Assembly: GCF_000276665.1 (NCBI RefSeq)
Contig: NW_004955475.1
Location: 4,448,673 to 4,512,672, forward strand
Direction: 5' to 3'
Origin: Chinchilla lanigera
Lineage: Eukaryota; Chordata; Mammalia; Rodentia; Chinchillidae
DNA: 64,000 nucleotides
Below the pieces are notes generated by a model. It was not told the origin of the DNA, ran no database searches, and was given only the letters and a program-made list of their open reading frames with translations. The position numbers and the translations under genes were made by a program. Positions 1 to 12,545 of the stretch are shown one piece after another; the first letter of the stretch is position 1, and each line of letters opens with the position of its first letter.

Positions 1-1329
1 TTTATTTTTAGTTTTATTCTCTTTAATGGTTTGATCAATCTTGCATTCTTACATCTGTTAATCTGAGCAACTCCACTGAAGATAAAAATATGTAATATAA
101 CTACCAATGTTAGCTCCTACCATTTTGTTCTGAAACCCTGCACCATTCTTATTGGTTTTGCTTTGTTTTGTTTTTGTCTATGTTATTGGTATTTTGCTAT
201 TGTTCTTTTATTATTATTATTCTGTTTAAAATAAAAACAATGGTCTGAGTGAAATGTGAGCAGCTAACAAGTGACCGAAGGCACAAGACAGCAAGAAAGC
301 TTACGATAAAGGTGCTGGAAAGGAGAATATACTTTCAGATTAGGCCCAATAATGAGAATCAGGACTTTGCCAAGCAGAAAAACAGAATCTACCAATCCCG
401 ATGTGGAAACTAAAGATAGGGAGAAAGAAGTTACAAAAAAATCTCATTCCCACACATTTATTTAAACCTAGGAATAGGATAAGGGTGTAACATTCAATGC
501 TCATTTTTATGGATATACATAATGTCAAAAAAGGCCATGGAACATAGTAGAATATTAGAGGAAGAACTGGGTTGAGCTGATAGAATTTACCTCCTTGTAG
601 AGATGGGATGATAAAATGGCCCAAGTCTCACAGCAGTTCCAGGTGCAGCAAATCCAATCCTCGCATCCATGTCAGTTCCTGTGTTCCACACATGCAGAGG
701 CTGCAGTCAACCTCTTACCAGTTCAGCAGCAGACAGGACCCAGGAGAGCAGTCTGAATACTCCTTCAGTGAAAAAAATGACTCACATTGCTTTCTAATCC
801 TTCCCTCTCTTCTCAAGCTTAATCCATTCCCTTTCCCCCTTTAAAACATTCAAAGAGTTTTAATACTGGGCCTTCCTGATATTCTTGAGCTAGTGTACAA
901 CTGGATTCTTTGTTGCCTCAGATCACCTGGTCCTGGCAGCCACTAATGACACTTAATTTCTTTAAGCTAGAGACTCAAACCCAGCTGGCCCCATGCCATA
1001 TCTAGACACAGCAGAAGGCAAGGTTAGTACAGGCCTCATCTCATTGTCCTCAGCCTGACCTCCCATTAGGGCCCAAATAAGACTCTTAATATCCAGACTT
1101 TTCAGGGAAAGGGATCTGCACAAAGCTCTGCTCACACAATTAAGGGGGACGGTGTGCTCCAGAGACATTAGGTATCCCCTACATGTTGCCTTGAAAGTAG
1201 GAAACTTGGGTAAGAATCAAACTGCGAAAACTGTTATCTGCCCACAGAAGAAAAGTGAAAGCAGCCTTGGAGCATAATCCCACAGCTCTGGATTCCAAAA
1301 CTGGTCCTGTCACTGGTGGTCTGGCTACT
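1..1329. other. Upstream intergenic DNA, no gene seen
   Basis: AT-rich at the start, with short T and TTA runs around 140-230. No coding region, RNA gene or clear transposon end is recognisable. The small open frames here do not look like proteins. Confidence 0.5.
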
Positions 1330-1758
1330 TGTCTTAGTTACTTTTCTCATTGCTGAGACAAATTACCCAACATCCAAGCTAAAGGAGGAAAGTTTTATTG
1401 TAACTCACAATTTGTGGAGGCTTCAGTCCATAGTTGGCTGGCTCCAAGGCAGGGTGGCATGGCAGATGGACATCACAGAGGAGAAACAGTTCATAGTGTG
1501 GCAGGCAGAAGGCAGCAAAGCAGCAAAATAGCAGCAACAGGAAACAAGCCAGACTTTATATTTCATCCAGGCTGCCAAGCCATTGATTGGTACTACATAA
1601 ACCCAGGGTGGGCACCCATAATGCCAGCATCACACCCTTAATCCCAGGATCACATCCTTAGTCCCACTATCAGGCACCCTCTATCTAGCCACCTCCGAAA
1701 TACCCCCATCAACGACCACGGGAGGCTTTGGGGAGAAATCTAGATACAAGCCATAACA
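1330..1758 (-). mobile_element. Solo ERVL-MaLR LTR
   Basis: On the minus strand it starts TGTTATGGCTTGTATCTAG and ends in AACTAAGACA, the TG...CA ends and termini of MaLR LTRs (MST/MT/ORR1 type). Near its 3' end is the usual TGTGAGTTACAATAAAAC segment with a polyadenylation signal. The flanking 5-mers (CTACT left, GTACC right) match at only 3 of 5 positions, so the target duplication is decayed. Confidence 0.8.
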
Positions 1759-1763
1759 GTACC

Positions 1764-2139
1764 CTTGTTAAAGCACTTTCTCTTCTATAGGCAGCTGTGG
1801 GCCCATCAGTAACAGGTGCAAGTTGACCTCTATGGTGCCCTTCCTGGTGTGTCGGAGGTGGTCAAAGGTAAGACCCAGGCACCACAGCTGGCTTTCCCAG
1901 AAGTTGAGCACCTCCTCTGAGTGGCCTGGAGTGCTAACCACTTGGCCCTGCTTCCACACCTAAGCATGAGCCAGCCAGGGTGCCAAGGGGCTCTGCAATC
2001 CCTCCAGCCTCCTCAACCTCTCTGCCCCACTTCTCTACGTCTGTCTCTGGGGATAAACTTCTAGATGGCAGCCAGAGAACAGTAGCCGGGGAAATAGAAG
2101 TGCCCGTCCAAAGAACGAAACAGAGCTCCGGCGACCCAG
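1764..2139. other. Unassigned DNA before the AMER1 promoter
   Basis: Moderately GC-rich proximal upstream DNA, with no gene or transposon I can identify. It may include distal promoter elements. Confidence 0.4.
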
Positions 2140-2334
2140 AGAATCCCATCCGGGCTGAGCCCTCCCCTTGAGCGGGCAACGTAGCCACGCCGCTACCCGC
2201 CCAGCGTAAGGGCGGGAGGGTAGAGCCCCAGCAAGAGGTTCCGCGCCCTCTCGGTCCCCTGCCAACACCACGCCCGCACTTATTTGCATTTAAAGAGAAA
2301 TGCACCGAGGAAAACAGTGGGCGGACCAGAGCAT

Positions 2335-2374
2335 GCCAATCCACAGTAGCGATTGGGCCACAGGCCCGCCAATC
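2335..2374. promoter_or_regulatory. Cluster of three CCAAT boxes
   Basis: CCAATC at 2335-2340, its reverse complement GATTGG at 2351-2356 and CCAATC again at 2369-2374. The outer two are 34 bases apart on the same strand. Spaced CCAAT pairs are a common NF-Y arrangement in CpG-island promoters. Confidence 0.6.
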
Positions 2375-2389
2375 AGGGCACGGACGCCC

Positions 2390-2628
2390 CACCCTGTGTC
2401 CAAAGAGTCCTAGGGAGGAGGGTATGGGGTAGCTGCCCAGAACCTGGGGAAGAGGAATCTGTGCAGGAGATGACTGTGGAGCTCCGGCTGCGGCGGTGGC
2501 GGCAGCGGCGGCAGCAGCAGCAAGAGCAGCGGTTTCGGTGCTCTCAGCCGCGACAGCTCCGGCCCCATCTGGGGCTAGAACGGCACAGCAAACAATAACT
2601 AGCCGGGTAGGGAGCCGGACCAGGCCGG
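2390..2628 (+). other. AMER1: Candidate AMER1 non-coding exon 1
   Basis: Human AMER1 has a short non-coding first exon and a large coding second exon. A strong splice donor, CGG followed by GTAAGC, ends a candidate exon at 2628. A second donor, GTGAGT at 2806, is an alternative that would give a longer exon. The start is set only by the upstream CCAAT cluster. The exon would include an imperfect GCN/CGG triplet run at about 2486-2530. The non-coding status and exon count are known for the gene; the boundaries are inferred. Confidence 0.45.
2486..2530 (+). repeat. Imperfect CGG/CAG triplet run in presumed 5' UTR
   Basis: Runs of CGG and CAG units, with GGT and AAG interruptions, lie inside the candidate first exon. 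They are short and impure, so probably stable. Confidence 0.7.
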
Positions 2629-5600
2629 GTAAGCCTAAGAAGCAGACAGGAGTCTCTGTCTGCTGGCTGTCGGGTGTATTACCGCGTGCTTCGCTTAGGT
2701 CGCCTGGCGGAGGGCACTGAGGGCTGGGCCGGTCGGAGTCTGGGTGTCTGGCTTCTCTCCGTTGGAGTCCGCTTTGCGGACGGTCCAGTGGACGGCGGAG
2801 CTGGCGTGAGTCCCCTTGAGGCGGGCAACTACGGCTGGGGGTGGGGTGGAGAGGGAAAACAGGCGGGCCGGCTAACCTGGGCCTTACCTCGGGCACTTGG
2901 AGGAGGAGATGGGCCCGCATGTGCTGCTGCGCGGTCCCGGGAGGGGCCCCGCCAATCTGCACCCCAAGCAGTGCATTTGTAGGCCTGGAGCACCGAAGCT
3001 TTGTTGTAGCACATTTGCTGGAACAGCTGTGTTATGCGGGTGCTGCTCACCCCCGCGGCCTTGTTGCGGCCCCTCCTTCTTCCCTCTCAGCTGTGCCTCT
3101 CCTGCCTCTCCTCTTTGCAAATGAAGCCAAGGCTTAGACACAGGTTAGAATATCCATGCTGTTTCTCCCCAAGTGGACCTCAGTTGGGCCCGTGGGCCGC
3201 CGGCTTCCCTTTGGAACTTTGGCCCTGTGGCCCAAGTCTCATCTTCTTCTCCTGGGCCTCTAAGGCGCATCTGGTGGAAGTCCTGACCGGTCGGCAGGCG
3301 AGCGGGCCATAACAGGGTTCTTTCTTTTCCTTGGGTTAGAGCCGCAGGGCCGCTTTGTCTCCCGTCTTGCCTCTTTTCCCCTTGCAGGGCATTGGCCCAG
3401 TTTTTTCTCTTCAGCCTCCTGTTTAAAAATAGCTATAGCCACGATGTTTGGGGTGGGGGGATGGATTTCGCTGCCAGAGGCGGAGAGGGACAGTCATTGT
3501 AGTAAGGAACTCACTGTGTGTTTGTGATCAAGCTAGCAAAGGAGCCAAACTCTATAACTTGGCAGTTACTTAAAAATCTTCATCCTTTTGGGTTGCTGTC
3601 ATCGCCTGCTGCAGACACCTCTGACACTGGTGACCACCCTAACGTTGTACTTCACTTGGTCTTCCCAGTAGCAAGGGACTAAGCCTGACAGATGTGGCAC
3701 AGCCAGGGCTCCCAGCCAGCAGCTGGATTACCCCCATAGAGCTATCCTCCATCTGGCCAAGTTTGCCTTGGCATGGACTGCTGCTTAAGGCAAGCCTTGT
3801 CCATACAAACACCTCCCTCTGCAGCTCTGCTCCCTGAAGCAGGGGCATGGGCAGGGCAGACAACACTGTGTTGCTGTTGGATTCTCTGCTCATCTGAGAA
3901 TTCCAGCAGAGCCCCCTCCACCACTGTAGCTCGCTTCATTGGAACCCACCCACTGCACCTCACCTTGTAGCACCTCTAGCAATGGGCTCTAGGTCTTCCT
4001 GAGAAAGAGATAGGACATGACCATGACCGAGGGACTTTGCAGGCTGTTTCCAGACCTTTGACGAATCGATGAGAATAGATAGCCCAGCGAGCAGCAGGGC
4101 CCAGCAAAACCTGGACACCTTTGAGGTGAGGTAATGAGAGGCACTAAATCTCTTACTTGGGAAAGACTGGCTTGTGACTTTTTTGACTTCATCCAGAACT
4201 AGAGATTCCACACTATCTGTAGTCACTTCCTCCTACATCCACCAGACCCCCAACACAAACCTCTACTTGCAGCTCGGCATTTCCAGCTCAGGGCTACACC
4301 TGTCTGTCCCTCACCTTTGCCCCAGTCCAACAGCCACCTACTGTATCTGTTTTGTAGAACTCCCTTCCCCATACCCACACTGACTCATCCTGTACCTCTT
4401 CCCTCTCAGGCCTCAGTTCTCACCATACATTCCCCTGGTCCCTTTCCTGCCTTCCTCTTGCTACCCATGATGACTTCTTCCCTAGGGCTGCTGTGGCTCC
4501 TGGGACTTTTCAGGCTTAGGTTATAACAGGGGACAGACCATAAGTAAACTTCCCTGCCTCTGCTTTGTCTCCCTGTTGTTGTCAATGGCTGGGTTCTATC
4601 AGGACCCCACAGAGGAGTAACCTCAACCTGGACATCAAACATAGCCCTCTCACAGTCTAAGAGTAGAGAGTACTTCATGAATACTCTGGAAATACTTATT
4701 GTCTTTATATAACTTCCAAGACCTGCACCATTCCTGCTTTTGCTTGTCCTGATCCACATGAGTGATTAGACAGATGACATTCAAGTTTCAAATATTTACC
4801 GAGTTGCCTAATGAGGATGAAGAAAGGGGATGGTTTGCAACTATAAGAAAAAAAAATAAGTCATGATATATCCCCTCAATAATAATCTTAGGGTTGTGCC
4901 TGCCCAGACCCCAGGCATCGAATACCTTTGGTTACTGACTGATGAGCCTAGAGGCAGACTGCCATGGAGAGAAATGAAAGATCTATATATGCTGGCAGAG
5001 TTACCCTAGGAAGCTGCCAGAAAGTATAGGGGTTTAGTAAACAAAGTATAAGCAAAATTAAGGCTGGGAGCCGGTGGCTGGCAAGGAGGGTGAGTGAGGT
5101 TTTTGAGTCCCTTCTAGTTGAGATGATACGGCTCTGAGGTAGAGAAGAGGCTGGGCCTCAGTGCTGAGGATTCCTGAACCTAAACACCAGACTGTGGAAT
5201 GGCAATGTAATCCTTCTGGGGGAAAGAACATTGTAGAGAACTAGGGGATATTTTGTGTATAACTGTGCTATACTAAAAATGAAAATTTTCTAAAGGTTTT
5301 AGAATAAGGTCTTAGAAAGTTAATGAAAGCATGCTGCAAATCAGGTAGGTAAGAGGACATCTGTAGATTTGGAAATAGACCCGAGGGTAGGCTCTCTCCA
5401 GAGAGAAGTTTCATGACTCATCCTTTCTTTTGGCCTTGTGGAGGCAAAGGAGGAGGGGGACCTAGAGCCTACATACCCATATGGTAGGGGTTCAGACGTG
5501 TCTTCCAGGCCTCTGCTGAACCCCTTCTTCTCAGCTAGATAGGCTTTTGAGGAGCAGGAGTTCAGACCACTGTTTTTACTGATGAGATTCCTGCGCCCTG

Positions 5601-6124
5601 GAAAGCGACAGGGGCTTGCTTAAGTTCTCGAAACTATTTAGGGAGAGGCTACTACCTCCTGTGTAGTGGCTCTTCGTACTATGTTTCACTGTCTTCAACT
5701 GCCTTCACCCAATATAGATTTCAATGCCTCCTTCCTTCCTCTTACTTCTTCCATTCTGTAAGACTGAGGGCAGGCTCAATTAATTTGGGGGCTGCATCTG
5801 AGGATCCCTTCACTCCTTTCTTATTTCTTTGTCTCTTGCTCTTAGTCTGCAGCCTGTTGGGGCTGAAGGTTTCAGAAGGAGAGAATATTGTTGGGAGAAG
5901 TTAGCAGTCTAATGAGTCTTTCCTAGTATACTAGAGGTGTTAAAAGTTCCTTAAGAACTGTTACATTTATACTCTTGGAATGTGTGTATGGTGGGAACAC
6001 CCCTGCTCCACTGATCTAGGGAAATAAGGGAATGAGAGAAATAGCAGCAAGCATCACAGATCACAGGCTTGCTTGCAGAACTGAGAAGAAAGGGTTCCAG
6101 CTTCCTTACTTAACAGATAGGCAA

Positions 6125-6560
6125 CTGAAGCTGGAAGGAGCTGCCTCCAAAGTATAAAGAAAATAATAAAGGATGGATGGAAGAGAACAAGAGGTGGATC
6201 TCTTGGAATAGGAAAGTGGTCCAAAGGAAAAAATGCAAGGGTGAGGAGGGGGGGAAGGGGAAATAAGTAGAATATGCCATGTGTAAGAACCTAGTAACCT
6301 CAATTAATATAGACATTATATGCCATAACATGAGCTAAGATTAATAATATCAACAAGAATGAAAAATGGGACGGGGAATTGGAGGAGGGAGGGGGAAGGG
6401 GATTAAATTTTTTTTTTAAAAAGCTGTGGTATGTACGTGTCACCACTCCCTAAGAGACACAAGCTGTGGTGTGTACATGTAACCACTCCCCAGGATGATT
6501 GTGAACTGCATGAACTGCAAGCATGTATTGATAAAATAAAAAATTTAAAATAAAAAAAAA
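6125..6560 (+). mobile_element. L1 3' end with A-rich tail
   Basis: Purine-rich L1 3' UTR text (GGAGGGAGGGGG runs, the AGAATATGCCATGTGTAAG segment) ending in an A-rich tail near 6550. The same segment recurs at 31130-31490 and, on the minus strand, near 32.5, 33.3 and 36.7 kb. An internal near-duplicate AAGCTGTGGTRTGTACRTGT occurs at about 6421 and 6462. Confidence 0.65.
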
Positions 6561-6743
6561 AATCCCTGCCTCCAGTCCTGTCTGGGCAGATAAAATAGAT
6601 GACAAAGGCAAAGCCCCCAGAAGAGGTATTTCATATCCTTCTTTTGTCACTTATTCCAGAGTCCCACATTTCGCCACCAGGAAATTCTTCCTCAGAGCTA
6701 ATCTGAGCCTCTCATGCTACAGTTAACCTGCACGCATGCGTTT

Positions 6744-6745
<2 letters not shown>

Positions 6746-6775
<30 letters not shown>
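6746..6775. repeat. (TG)n microsatellite
   Basis: About 13 TG units in AMER1 intron 1. Confidence 0.95.
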
Positions 6776-7589
6776 TGAGGGGGTGGAGTTAACAACAGCT
6801 GGCTACCAGTATTCTTCAGTTTAACAATTCATTGGTGATTTCACAGGCATTAACCCTAAACTCTACTCACCAACTTCTCCCTTTTAAATTAAATGATCAC
6901 ATAGTCTTTTGTTTCCTCTACTTGGTCGTATTTTTTAAACCTTTGCATGTGTATGTGTCAGGCAGACAGGGAAGCCAGAACCACTGCAAGATGCACATGT
7001 CAACTGAATGAGGTTACATTGCATCTCCAGCTACCCTTTAGGGATGAAGGGAAAATATGGACAATAGAGAAACTAGCCTGAGGGGACTTGGTGGGCTCAG
7101 AGACAGGCATATTGGTGGTGTGGGGACCTTTTAAACCCTTTGATCTGCATTTCTTGTCACAGAGCCTTCATTGTGTTTATCTCCTACAGACTTTTTACCC
7201 CTGTTGGGCTTTTAAGCAGATACTAACCCTTCTTCCTTAGCCTGCATAGCTTAGCCCTCCCTTCCCATCTACTCAAACATCCCCACTGGGTGCGGCAACT
7301 CTTTTAAAAAACAGAGCTAGGCCAGGCAAGTTCTAGTCTCTCTGAATATTTGGAAATACCTATAGGCCAGGCCTAGTACATTTTGAAAGATTAAAATGTT
7401 ACAGCTAGTGTTAGTGGTGCACTTCTATTTTGCAGAGGTGGACTGAGCCCAGCCAACTAGATATCCAGGCCTAGCAAGGCCTAGGACTCCCAAAGTCAAC
7501 CCATTAACCCCTATCATGCCTCTTGACTCAGCAGTAAAATTGGGCACAGTACTACCTTCCCCCTAGCCTCTCAGCACAGTGTGAGGTAA

Positions 7590-7710
7590 GTGGATCTTCT
7601 GGTTCAGTCTTCCTTTTCTAGATGGGGAAACGGAGATCCAGAATATTAAAGAGAATTGCCCAGGGATGCATGTAAGTCCAAAGCACCTGGCCCCCAATTT
7701 GAAGGTCTCT
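7590..7710 (+). mobile_element. MIR-like SINE fragment
   Basis: Contains the MIR-type core 'gatggggaaacggag' followed by 'gaattgcccaggg', the usual MIR order. Old and diverged; recognised by pattern only. Confidence 0.5.
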
Positions 7711-8154
7711 TCTTCAAAGGACACTCTCCATATGCCCGCCAAGCCTATTTCCTCCCTTGTCCTCCCACATAGAGTATGGTGAAGAGAAGGGAGTGGCTAC
7801 ATAGAAAAGTCAGGGGTCTGCATTATTTGCTTGGCCTAACTGCTCCTCTATAGACTTTCTGTGGATACTCTGTCACTTCTGTGTCCTTGAGTTTAGCTCC
7901 TCTTGTTCTTTACCTAAGGGAGGACCTGCGGAGGGAGTGGAGCCTATTTCTGATTTCACCTTTGCTGTGCTAATACTGACATACTGGAAGCTTATGCAGG
8001 TACGGTACCTATCTCAAACATACTCCTCTCTGAGGTGACTTGGGAGATTGAGAGGGGAATAGCAAGTAGGTGGCTCCCAAAGGCCCTGTCATTTAGGTGA
8101 GAAGAGGACTTTAGCTCCCTGAGGAGAAAGCTAGCATATCAACAATACTTACCA

Positions 8155-8252
8155 GGGCTAGGGTTATAGTTCACTGGTATTATACTTTCCCAGCGTGTCC
8201 AGGGCCCTGGGTTCCATCCCCTAGTACCACAAGGAAAAAGAAAAAAAAGGGA
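8155..8252 (+). mobile_element. ID-type SINE, diverged copy
   Basis: tRNA-derived SINE with a degenerate A box (GGGTTATAGTTCACTGG), a B box (GGGTTCCATCCC) and an A-rich tail. More diverged than the other five copies, and its 3' end (CCTAGTACCACAAGG) resembles an older, more general rodent ID consensus. Confidence 0.8.
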
Positions 8253-9109
8253 AAAGAATCAAGTAAATTCATTTCTAAGGAGAAGCTGTGTCTAAATGAC
8301 CACATCTCCTAGACTGAAGAGAACCCTCTGTGAATTTGTGACTGAGTCCCAGGGTCAAAAATTGAGGCTGACAAACCTGTAAGAAGCGTGTAGAGAGAGC
8401 AAGTCCTATAAATCAGACAAAGGGCTTTGACCTTGTGTGGAGGACCAGGCTATGCGATAGATTATGTGAGCTCTCTGTGTGACTTAAGGCCCACTCCGCA
8501 GTCCTGAAGTTGGTGTGACCTTGCTTCAGAAAAGGGGAAGAGCTACAGGGAAGGACACGTGCTCCCTGGCTATGGCCAGAATGCTAATAACCCAGCATTC
8601 CTGAGGCAAAAGAACCTCGGCAGAGGACAGTTGTCGAGATACAGACATCAGGGTTTAGAGAAAATCTGATTCCTCATTAATTTAATCCATATCCTCCCAT
8701 TCTGTACAGTTGCTGTTCCATGAAATGCATGCTACCCCTCCCTTTGCATTTCTTGCTAGCCAATATAAATGCCTCAGTATCGGAGGTCCCCGGAGCCAGT
8801 CCACTAGACGCGAACTCCTCCCTGTACACCTTGTATCCTGAAGTTTGTCTCGTTTTTCTTTATCAGCCCTCCGTAACCCTGATCCTGTAAGCAGTGTGGA
8901 CTAATTTGGTAAGTAGAGGACTGATGCACTGAAGTCAGTGTTGCAGGAAAATGAGTCTGATAATGGTGTGCAACATAGATGACATTGGAGCAGGGAGGCA
9001 GGGGACAAGATTTCAGCACTGAGGCGAAGAGGGACCATGAAGTTTGTGTCTTGAGGACCTTTGGTAGCAGCTAAGAAACTGAAGATCACTGCAAGCAGCT
9101 GCATCACAA

Positions 9110-9290
9110 GGGCCCATTATTGAATATCGACTCTGTGCCTACTGATCAGTTTGTCTTTACACTGAGCATATTCGGGCCTTATCATGACCCTGGATGGTAT
9201 GTAGCATTTTGTTTATTTTACAGAAAAAGCATTTAAGTCTCAGAAAGGTTAGGCCACTTTCTCAAACCAAACACCTTGTAACGATTTATT
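9110..9290 (+). mobile_element. MIR SINE fragment
   Basis: Shows the MIR order: 'ttattgaatatcgactctgtgcc', then a TTTACAGAAAAAGCA segment, then CTCAGAAAGGTTAGGCCACTTTCTC. Ancient mammal-wide repeat. Confidence 0.65.
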
Positions 9291-9309
9291 CTACAAACTC
9301 CAACTGAAT

Positions 9310-9430
9310 TAGAATACAGTTGAATCAACACCATTTGAGCGCCTGCTGTGTGCTACCAGTAGCTATAGTGACCATAAAATGGAGAGTACATTTGAGAAAG
9401 ATAAAGGGACAGATTGAGGCCTGTCACAGT
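9310..9430 (+). mobile_element. MIR-family head fragment
   Basis: CATTTGAGCGCCTGCTGTGTGC resembles the MIR 5' core. The remainder is diverged. Confidence 0.4.
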
Positions 9431-10192
9431 GGATGCAGCAAGGATGAATATGTAAACAAATTGAGAGAGCAGGGAAGATAAAACTCAGTTTGAGTTTGTT
9501 CTGCGTCTGCAGTCAGTGAACTGCCTCCTGGAGAAGAGGTGCCCGTCACCAGGAAGATTACAAAATAGGGGAGTGGTCATTGCAAAGCCAGCTAAGAGCG
9601 TTTCTGACAGCAGCCTCCACAGCTTTACAGAAGTGTACCAAGCCAGGTAGCCCTTCTTTCAGCCCATAAACTGTTTTTAAAGTAGGCTTCTGCTGTAGGA
9701 TTTCAAAATGTTCCATATCATCTCCCTGGTCCTTCTCTTTAACTCAAATCCCGCATCTTTTGTCCACAATGGCAGGTTTTTATTTGAACCTTTTTTGGGC
9801 CCCTCAAACTTATCTGTCAAGAACATGGAGAGAAGTCGGGCATGTTCCACAGTTTTGGGGTAGTGGTGACGATGTTTCTGATGAGGAGAACAGTCACAGG
9901 CTAGGCCAAAAGGTCCCTTAGATTCTAAGTCAATAGGTTTTCTGAAATGTGCTGGCTAGGACCAAAACAGTAGCAGCTGGTGAAGACTGGAAATTCTGCC
10001 GAGATGGCTATGAAGGGTAGGATAGGAAAGGAAGAGGACGGCTCATGTATGTGTGAGGGGAACTTTCCCAGTCCTTGTGGCTCAGCCTTCCCCCTTTAAT
10101 CGAGACCCACACAGTACAATAGAGTGGAATGAAACTAGAACTCAGGAGGCTTGGGAGCTAGTGTGTTTGTGTCACCATCCCACTGTGTGATC

Positions 10193-10290
10193 GTTTTTTT
10201 TTTTGGTTTTTCTCCGGTACCGGGAACCGAACTCACAAACTTGCGCTTGCCAGGCAGGTGCTTTGCCGCTGAGCTAAATCCCCAGCCCCC
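10193..10290 (-). mobile_element. ID SINE with target-site duplication
   Basis: Minus-strand copy with T-rich tail (10193-10213), B box and A box, ending in CCCCAGCCCC. It is flanked by a CACTGTGTGATC duplication at 10181-10192 and 10291-10302, showing an L1-mediated insertion into AMER1 intron 1, antisense to the gene. Confidence 0.95.
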
Positions 10291-10659
10291 CACTGTGTGA
10301 TCTTTTCCAAGCCTAGGCACATTTTCCTTCTGAGTGACAATGAGTAACCATCCCCCACTAGGCTTTAATGATTAATGGGTTGCTGGGAAAGGCAAATAGT
10401 GGGTGGGGACTTGTAAACTGGTAGGTACCCTAAATGAAGGGGTATCTGTCAATTTGCATTTCTTTTGCTGTTGATACTTTTAGCCAGGTTTGAAGTTTTG
10501 TCCTTTCTGCCTTAGGCTAGAGAATCTGACTGATTAAAATTCCTAGGTGATCCACAGATTTTAGCCAGTAGCTGACTCTTAGGAGTCTCTGAACATTAAA
10601 ATTTAGCCAAAAGAACAGATGAGGCCTCCTGTAGGATGACTACATAGTCATCCTCATTT

Positions 10660-10850
10660 ACCATTTAGAAATTGAGAACCAAATATTAATACAAGTTGTT
10701 ACAATGAGCTTCTACTACTTTATGCATTTTATTTGATACTTCATATATACAGGTTCTGAAGCTTACAATAGCTTTAAGAAGTAGAAACTCTCAATAGCCT
10801 CATTTTACAGTTAAGGAAACTTAAGTGTAAACGTGTGAAATAACATTCTG
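10660..10850 (+). mobile_element. MIR SINE fragment
   Basis: Contains CCTCATTTTACAGTTAAGGAAACTTAAG, close to the MIR 3' core, after a diverged 5' part. Confidence 0.6.
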
Positions 10851-12399
10851 ACTGCTACCCTGGTTGACAGAGCTGATTCCTGCGGCTAGCTCTGAGGGTG
10901 GGGAAAGTAGACTTCCCATTCTCTCCATTCCTTCCTTATCCTCACTCTGTAATATATACAGAAGGGAAGGGTGGACTCAGAGTGCCCTTATCTCCAGGAA
11001 GACTGCTTGGAAAAGTCCTGGAAAACTGCAACTGATCAAGACCGTGCCTCTGGAGCTACTGCACAAATCCATAATCTTCTCTTTCTTCCCTTAACTCAGC
11101 CTTCCCTAAATTGGTTAAGCTGGCCCCAGGAAGCTGGGCTGGGAGTAGTATGTGCAAAACTCAGGCTGCAGCTGCTTCCTTTTCCCCAAGAAGGGTCTCT
11201 GGCTCAGATCTGTAGTTTGACTGGATGGGAGAAGGAAGCTTTGCCCTTATACCAACCTTTCACTGCTCTCAGAATGGCCTGAAAGTAGCCCTGGGAGCTG
11301 GCATGGCTTAGCATTCTCTACTACAACCTTTTTCCTTCCTATAATAGTAACAGCTGGACCAGACTAGTTTGGAAGAAGTACCTTACTCACCAGCCCACCT
11401 GAAACTTAGTCACACTAATTAAAGAACCCAAGGATTGAGGGGTGCTGCACTTGGTAGGATACTTCTTAGCAGAAACTCTGCAGGAAGCTAGCTTCATCCC
11501 AAGGAAGCTGCAGAGTCTGTCCCTTGTTATTCTTTTTGCTTTCTACCCCAGTTGTCTCCTGGTGAACTCTTACGTTCCTAAGTGAAGGCAGCATAGCCTA
11601 TTGGAGAGGGACAGCTTTGGGACCTGGTGTATTAGCAAGGAGTACAAAGAGGCCTAGAATGGACATAGGTAGGTGGGAGACTGGCAGCTATGGCAGGCTC
11701 TTGTTATCCTCCTTTTCAGTGTCCTGGTGCACATAGGCAGAGACACTACGAGTGGCTGGAAGAGGAACATGCCTTTGGGAGAACAAGGCAAGAGAAACAT
11801 GGTAAGATATAAGGTTTCAGGGCTGGTTCTTGCCAGCAAAGGTAACAGTGGGCCTGAAGTAGGGAAACAGAATCTCCATTACAGGAACACAACCTACCTA
11901 ACTTATCTGCTCTTCCCACACACAGAGGGTTTTTAAAACTGCTCTTAGCAAATAATTTTGTATAGATCTACACTTTTAAAAATTGAGAAATAAAACCCTT
12001 TTACATCTGGCTTTCCAAATGTTATTACCATTCAGTCCATAGACAGGGGCACGTGTCATTCCCTGTAGCTCCTCCTCGTTTCTAAAGCAGGCTCACACCG
12101 ACCTCAGGACTGGGGAGTGGGGCTTAAGTCACACAGAGGGCCCCTCATAATCTGTCACGTAGCCTGGTCCTCAACACAGGGTCAAATCCCTTTGCCTGAC
12201 CTACAGGACTTGCTCACTCTACATGCTTCTTGCAGGTCTGTCATCCTCAATTTCCTGACCCTGGGCCTCAGTCACAAATTCACACTATGGTCCAAAGCAA
12301 CCAACCTATCCCTTCATTTCCACACAGGAAATGGATGTATGTCACATGAAAAGCCTCTTGTGTATGGTCTCCTGCTTTCTATGAAACTGGGTCCTAACT

Positions 12400-12545
12400 T
12401 AGAAGCGGATAATAGTAACAGTAATGCTAATATTTCTTATTTGCACTGTACTTTTCAAAGTGCTTTTTTGATGCCACTTATGTCATCTAATCCTCACTCA
12501 TCTAATGACCACTGCAATTGGACTAGCCAGGTAAAGAGATAAGTA
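12400..12545 (+). mobile_element. MIR-like fragment
   Basis: 'caaagtgcttttttgatgcc' followed by 'tcatctaatcctcactc' matches the MIR middle and 3' order. Confidence 0.5.

Larger units (their letters stand above)
2140..3100 (+). promoter_or_regulatory. AMER1: CpG-rich promoter and first-exon region of AMER1
   Basis: This is the most GC- and CpG-rich stretch outside the L1 promoter, in the position expected for the AMER1 promoter (about 11.6 kb before the coding exon). Three NF-Y-type CCAAT boxes lie within 40 bases (2335-2340 forward, 2351-2356 reverse, 2369-2374 forward), and a GGGCGG Sp1-like site is near 2210. No clear TATA box is seen, which suits a CpG-island promoter. Long reading frames on both strands here are by-products of GC richness. 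The transcription start is not visible from sequence; the region just after the CCAAT cluster (2390-2470) is the best guess. Confidence 0.75.

Noticed and set aside
1934..2962. 342-codon minus-strand open frame through the AMER1 promoter
   Set aside because: It lies wholly in CpG-rich DNA with few stop codons, has low-complexity Ala/Pro/Arg text and no family motif, and overlaps the promoter and exon 1.
2897..3312. Overlapping plus-strand frames after exon 1
   Set aside because: Composition artefacts in GC-rich DNA; no start context, domain or splice support.
4406..4759. 117-codon minus-strand frame in the intron as a gene
   Set aside because: No domain, no start or splice support, ordinary intronic composition.
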